Of a stretch of 64,000 nt of DNA, positions 60,398 through 64,000 are shown piece after piece. The position numbers were made by a program, and so were the translations under genes. The notes below the pieces were generated by a model. It saw only the letters and a program-made list of their open reading frames with translations. It was not told where the DNA came from and made no database searches. Each line of letters starts with the position of its first letter. Position 1 is the stretch's first letter. Source of the DNA: an uncultured Bacteroides sp. (GTDB lineage Bacteria; Bacteroidota; Bacteroidia; Chitinophagales; Chitinophagaceae); assembly GCA_902168085.1 (NCBI GenBank), contig CABHOP010000030.1:16405-80404 (forward strand), written 5' to 3'.

Positions 60398-60405
60398 TAG
60401 TTTTG
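60398..60405 (+). promoter_or_regulatory. -7 box TAGTTTTG for the alternative complex III operon
   Basis: It matches TAnnTTTG and lies 66 nt before the ATG at 60472. It falls inside any longer frame beginning at 60370 and so argues against that start. Confidence 0.55.
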
Positions 60406-60471
60406 CCCACGCTTTGTCTAAAAGGAACGTTAATTTTCAAAATTATTTCTGTGTCAGAATCTATTAAGCCG

Positions 60472-61737
60472 ATGTTCCGGAGTTTTGCTAACAGCATTTT
60501 TGCTTTAGTAATCACTCTGTTTGCATTCAATTATTCTGCAAGCGCCGCACCTGATGGTAAGGCGTTATTCCAGTCGAACTGTGCCGCATGTCACAACCCG
60601 CTGAAAGATGCAACGGGCCCTGCATTGAAAGGTGTGGATGCACGTGTGCCCAGCAAAGAGTGGTTGCACAAATGGATTAAGAACTCTGCAGCTGTTATTG
60701 CCAGCGGCGACAAGTATGCAAATGACTTGTATGCCAAATGGAATAAAACAGCCATGACAGCGTTCCCTAACCTGTCTGATGAGGAGATCGATGCCATCAT
60801 AGCTTACACAAACTCTGTTGAGCCTCCTAAAAAAGATGATGGTGGTGCAGCGGCGGCTACTTCTGCTACAAAAGATACAAGCGGCAGCAAATGGATATAC
60901 AGCATGGTTACCCTCATCCTGGTAGCGCTGGCTTTCATCCTGTGGCGTGTAAATAGCGGCCTGCGCCGTGTGGCAAATGACAAAGATGGTGTTCCTAACG
61001 AAAAAGAAATTCCTTTCTACCGTAATAAAGTAGTTATCGCAATGACCGTGATACTGGTATTTATACTGGCCGGTTACTGGATAACAAATGGTGCTGTTGA
61101 AATGGGCCGCCAGCAAAACTATATGCCTGAGCAACCTATCTTCTACTCTCACAAAGTGCACGCGGGTATCAATCAGGTAAACTGTTTGTATTGCCATGCC
61201 GGTGCTGAAAAGAGCAAGCACGCTATGATACCTTCTACCAACGTGTGTATGAACTGCCACAAGCAGATCAGCGAATACACGGGTGCTGAAGACCATCCGC
61301 TGGTAACTGCTGAAGGCAAAGAAGTAGATGGTACTGCAGAAATACAGAAACTGTACAAATATGCCGGTTGGGACCCTGCTAAAAAAGCATACATCCGCGA
61401 CGAGAAAGGCAATATTAAAGCTACACCTGTACAATGGGTGAAAATCCACAACCTGCCTGATCACGTTTATTTCAACCACTCTCAGCACGTAACAGTAGGT
61501 AAAGTACAATGTCAGCGTTGCCACGGCGATGTACAGGAAATGGATGAAGTGTTCCAGTCTTCTCCGCTGTCGATGGGCTGGTGTGTTAACTGTCACCGCC
61601 AAACGGAAGTGCAGTTTGCTAACAACAACTATTATTCGATATACGAAAAATATCACGCAGAACTGAAATCTGGTCAGCGTACCGGTGTTACAGTAGAAGA
61701 TATCGGCGGCATTGAGTGCCAGAAATGTCACTACTAA
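60472..61737 (+). CDS. actA: Alternative complex III cytochrome subunit ActA with fused monoheme domain
   Basis: 421 residues from the ATG at 60472. After the signal (ending YSASA) comes a monoheme cytochrome c domain with CAACH. A membrane helix follows at about 140-160 (WIYSMVTLILVALAFILW) and another near 190-210 (VVIAMTVILVFILAGYWI). Then comes a periplasmic multiheme part with CLYCH, CMNCH, CQRCH, CVNCH and CQKCH. That gives six heme sites: the five of ActA plus one extra. ActA takes part in menaquinol:cytochrome c oxidoreduction. ActB starts 75 nt later. The longer frame from 60370 is disfavoured by a promoter box. Confidence 0.92.
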   Translation: MFRSFANSIFALVITLFAFNYSASAAPDGKALFQSNCAACHNPLKDATGPALKGVDARVPSKEWLHKWIKNSAAVIASGDKYANDLYAKWNKTAMTAFPNLSDEEIDAIIAYTNSVEPPKKDDGGAAAATSATKDTSGSKWIYSMVTLILVALAFILWRVNSGLRRVANDKDGVPNEKEIPFYRNKVVIAMTVILVFILAGYWITNGAVEMGRQQNYMPEQPIFYSHKVHAGINQVNCLYCHAGAEKSKHAMIPSTNVCMNCHKQISEYTGAEDHPLVTAEGKEVDGTAEIQKLYKYAGWDPAKKAYIRDEKGNIKATPVQWVKIHNLPDHVYFNHSQHVTVGKVQCQRCHGDVQEMDEVFQSSPLSMGWCVNCHRQTEVQFANNNYYSIYEKYHAELKSGQRTGVTVEDIGGIECQKCHY

Positions 61738-61812
61738 TACTTAGGTTTCAGCGATATTTTTCACATAATTAAAAATTATTCGGAAACACAATATTATACC
61801 GAATCAAACCAT

Positions 61813-64000
61813 ATGAGTCAAAAAAAATATTGGAAGGGTTTGGAAGAGCTGAATGAAACATCGGCTCATCAAAACGTGGTAGATAACGAGTTTAAAGAGT
61901 CGTTGCCGTTTGATATTAGCGGTACCTTGCTTGATGCTACCACCCCCCGCCGCGACTTTTTGAAATTCTTAGGTTTCAGCACGGCAGCAGCTACACTGGC
62001 TGCAAGTTGTGAAATGCCTGTACGTAAAGTCATTCCGTATGCTATTAAGCCGGAAGAAATTATACCGGGCGTTCCTAATTACTACGCTTCTACATACGTT
62101 GATGGCGGCGATTATTGTGCAATTGTTGTTAAAACGCGCGATGGACGTCCGATAAAACTTGAAGGCAATACCCTTTCTTCAATAACGCAGGGTGCTACAT
62201 CTGCACGCGTTCAGGCTTCTGTGCTGAACCTGTACGATAAGGCACGCCTTCGCCATCCGGGTAGCGTGAATGATAAAGGTGAAGTTGCTGAATCTACATT
62301 TGAAGCACTGGACCGCCGAATTACAGAAGCGCTGGCAGGTGAAACACGTCCTGTGTACATCGTTACTGCTTCTATACTAAGCCCTACTACAAAAGACGTA
62401 ATCAACCAATTCATAGCAAAATACCCTAACGCGAAACATGTGGTTTACGACCCGGTTTCTTACAGCGGTATGCTGCTGGCAAATGAAGCAAGCTACGGCA
62501 AGCGTGCATTGCCTTCTTATCACTTCGATAAGGCCCAAACGATAGTGAGCCTGGGTGCTGACTTCCTGGGTACATGGTTGTCTCCGATAGAATTCTCTAA
62601 GCAATACGGTATTGGCCGCAAAATAAGCGCAAACAATGCCAGGATGTCTAAGCACTACCAGGTGGAACCTAACCACACTATTTCAGGTGCAAGTGCCGAC
62701 TTCCGTGCTACCTGCAAGCCATCTGAAATGGGTGCTGTAGCCGTAGCGCTTTACAATGCAGTAACTACAGGTGCTGCGCCGGCATTCGCCAGCAAAAAGC
62801 TGAACGAGCTGGTAACTAAAGCAGCAGCTGACCTGAAAAAAGGTAATGGCCTGGTAGTATGCGGCAGCAATGATGCAAATATTCAAACTGTTATCAATGC
62901 CATCAACAGTGCAGTAGGTGCCAACGGTACTACCATCAACTGGGCAGTTAACAGCAACTACAGGCAAGGTATAGATGCCGATATGGTAGCGCTGACAGAG
63001 GCTATGAACAATGGCCAGGTTGGTGCGGTGCTGCTGCAAGGTGTGAACCCTGTTTACGATTACTACAACGGTAAGAAATTTGCCGACGGCCTGGCGAAAG
63101 TACCTGTAACGGTATCTTTTGCAGAACGCATGGACGAAACGGCTCAGAAATGTAAATATGTAGTACCTGATCATCACTTTCTGGAGAGCTGGGGTGATGC
63201 AGAGCCTAAAACAGGTTATTACAGCCTGATGCAGCCGGGTATTGCGCCACTGTTCAAAACACGTGCCTTCCAGGATAGCCTATTGGCATGGAGCGGTTCA
63301 GCTACTACTTACGGCGACTACTGGAAACAATACTGGAGTACAAAACTGGGTGGCCAGGTTGCTTTTGATAAAGCACTGCAAGACGGTATCATAGAGCCAG
63401 CAGGTGAAATGCCAATGGCCGGTGCTGCTTTCGCAGGAAATGCCGGTGCGGCCATAGCTGCTATACAGGCCAAGAAAGCCGGTGCAGGTTTGGAAGTGAT
63501 GGTGTATGAAAAAGTGGCAATAGGTGCCGGTGGTGCATGGAGCAACAACCCATGGCTGCAGGAAATGCCTGACCCGATTACCAAAGCTACCTGGGACAAC
63601 TACGTGTGCGTATCGCCCAAGAAAGCTAAAGAACTGGGTGAAGAGTTGACAGGTATCACCGAGGTAGAAAATAAAAAACGCGTACTGAAAGTAAAAGCTA
63701 ACGGCCAGGAAATATCATTGCCAATGGTAGTGGTTCCGGGTATGCACAATGATGTGATAGCTATAGCCTTAGGTTACGGACGTGATGCAAAAGTAGGCCG
63801 CGCGGCTGCCAACACAGGTAAGAATGCCTTCCCGTTGGTTACTTTCAACGGCCAGACATTTGAATACAATACAAATGCTACGATAGAAAAAACGGCAGAT
63901 GTTTTTGATGTGGCTATAACACAGACACACCATAGCTACGAAGGCCGTGCTATCATACATGAATATACGCTGGATGAATTCAGCAAAGATCCTAAGCACC
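61813..64000 (+). CDS. actB: Alternative complex III molybdopterin-oxidoreductase-like subunit ActB, 5' part
   Basis: ATG at 61813; the frame stays open to the end of the window (729 codons seen). The N-terminus has a twin-arginine motif PRRDFLKFLGFSTAAATLAASC that ends in a lipobox, the TAT-variant signal of this family. A molybdopterin oxidoreductase fold follows (YIVTASILSPTTKDVINQF, AQTIVSLGADFLGTWLSP, GAVLLQGVNPVYDYYNG, and PDHHFLESWGDAEPK). In ACIII this part has lost the molybdenum cofactor and structurally supports the Fe-S clusters, which would be encoded further 3' outside the window. It is co-transcribed with actA. Confidence 0.93.
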   Translation, partial: MSQKKYWKGLEELNETSAHQNVVDNEFKESLPFDISGTLLDATTPRRDFLKFLGFSTAAATLAASCEMPVRKVIPYAIKPEEIIPGVPNYYASTYVDGGDYCAIVVKTRDGRPIKLEGNTLSSITQGATSARVQASVLNLYDKARLRHPGSVNDKGEVAESTFEALDRRITEALAGETRPVYIVTASILSPTTKDVINQFIAKYPNAKHVVYDPVSYSGMLLANEASYGKRALPSYHFDKAQTIVSLGADFLGTWLSPIEFSKQYGIGRKISANNARMSKHYQVEPNHTISGASADFRATCKPSEMGAVAVALYNAVTTGAAPAFASKKLNELVTKAAADLKKGNGLVVCGSNDANIQTVINAINSAVGANGTTINWAVNSNYRQGIDADMVALTEAMNNGQVGAVLLQGVNPVYDYYNGKKFADGLAKVPVTVSFAERMDETAQKCKYVVPDHHFLESWGDAEPKTGYYSLMQPGIAPLFKTRAFQDSLLAWSGSATTYGDYWKQYWSTKLGGQVAFDKALQDGIIEPAGEMPMAGAAFAGNAGAAIAAIQAKKAGAGLEVMVYEKVAIGAGGAWSNNPWLQEMPDPITKATWDNYVCVSPKKAKELGEELTGITEVENKKRVLKVKANGQEISLPMVVVPGMHNDVIAIALGYGRDAKVGRAAANTGKNAFPLVTFNGQTFEYNTNATIEKTADVFDVAITQTHHSYEGRAIIHEYTLDEFSKDPKH

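Noticed and set aside
60565..61731. Long open frame on the minus strand, 388 codons
   Set aside because: It is antisense to actA with its six heme motifs. Composition is that of a shadow frame.
1..64000. tRNA, rRNA, integrase, transposase or CRISPR
   Set aside because: Reading through gaps and genes I found no tRNA arm pattern, no transposase or integrase motif and no regular repeat-spacer array.

Overview
The window is an ordinary-looking stretch of a Bacteroidota chromosome, most likely from the Chitinophagaceae or a close relative. Several things point there. Promoter-like sites fit the Bacteroidota -7 consensus TAnnTTTG. Two secreted proteins end in type IX secretion sorting domains. There are DUF4290 and a MqnC menaquinone step, many lipoproteins with a Cys-terminated signal peptide, and an alternative complex III (ActA/ActB) at the right end. 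I see no rRNA, tRNA, CRISPR array, insertion sequence, integrase or phage gene.

Layout. 1-3 kb: the 3' end of B12-dependent ribonucleotide reductase, a small lipoprotein and a frameshifted lipoprotein/barrel gene, with related hairpin terminators. 3-5.3 kb: a secreted DUF4397 repeat protein and a GreA-like protein. 5.5-7.4 kb: a two-gene unit for 2-aminomuconate metabolism (lower tryptophan/kynurenine or aminophenol route). 7.5-13.5 kb (minus): a lipoprotein, a fused alpha/beta 2-oxoacid dehydrogenase E1, and a GH3-plus-serine-hydrolase fusion. 13.6-20.4 kb (plus): MutL, a PaaE-like reductase, an Nfu-type Fe-S protein, mannose-1-P guanylyltransferase and an aminotransferase. 20.4-22.3 kb (minus): a TauE-like permease and MqnC. 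22.5-25 kb (plus): a MerR regulator, a thioredoxin-like protein and histidine ammonia-lyase. 25-29.3 kb (minus): a glycosyltransferase, a membrane-anchored patatin and heme A synthase. 29.7-32.9 kb (plus): an HU protein, a TPR protein, a 30-residue COX24-like basic protein and RNase G/E. 33-41.4 kb: mostly minus, with a lipoprotein, an orphan LuxR-type response regulator, Mfd, an FMN reductase, 3-hydroxyacyl-CoA dehydrogenase and a DMT permease. 41.4-45 kb: a MurG-like glycosyltransferase, a 47-residue lipoprotein, TatA, and two Tat-exported ferritin-like proteins. 45-50.9 kb: PriA, ClpX, and the ThyA-FolA pair with a gutted methyltransferase attached. 51-54.7 kb: a GT39/GT2/gamma-carbonic-anhydrase unit and a barrel protein. 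54.8-56.8 kb: MurA-DUF4290. 57-64 kb: a large T9SS protein, an atypical SDR, then ActA and the start of ActB.

Most of this is housekeeping: DNA repair and replication restart (MutL, Mfd, PriA), thymidylate/folate supply, cell-wall precursor synthesis, and respiration (menaquinone, heme A, complex III). Aromatic and amino-acid catabolism genes are scattered singly. No convincing new multi-gene system stands out. The most interesting signals are small. A near-identical 25-nt element lies upstream of two unlinked catabolic genes. Several -7 boxes sit only 5-7 nt before start codons, suggesting leaderless mRNAs. A methyltransferase lacks its whole cofactor-binding core. A palindrome beside an orphan response regulator may be its operator. 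MurA carries Asp in place of the fosfomycin-target Cys.
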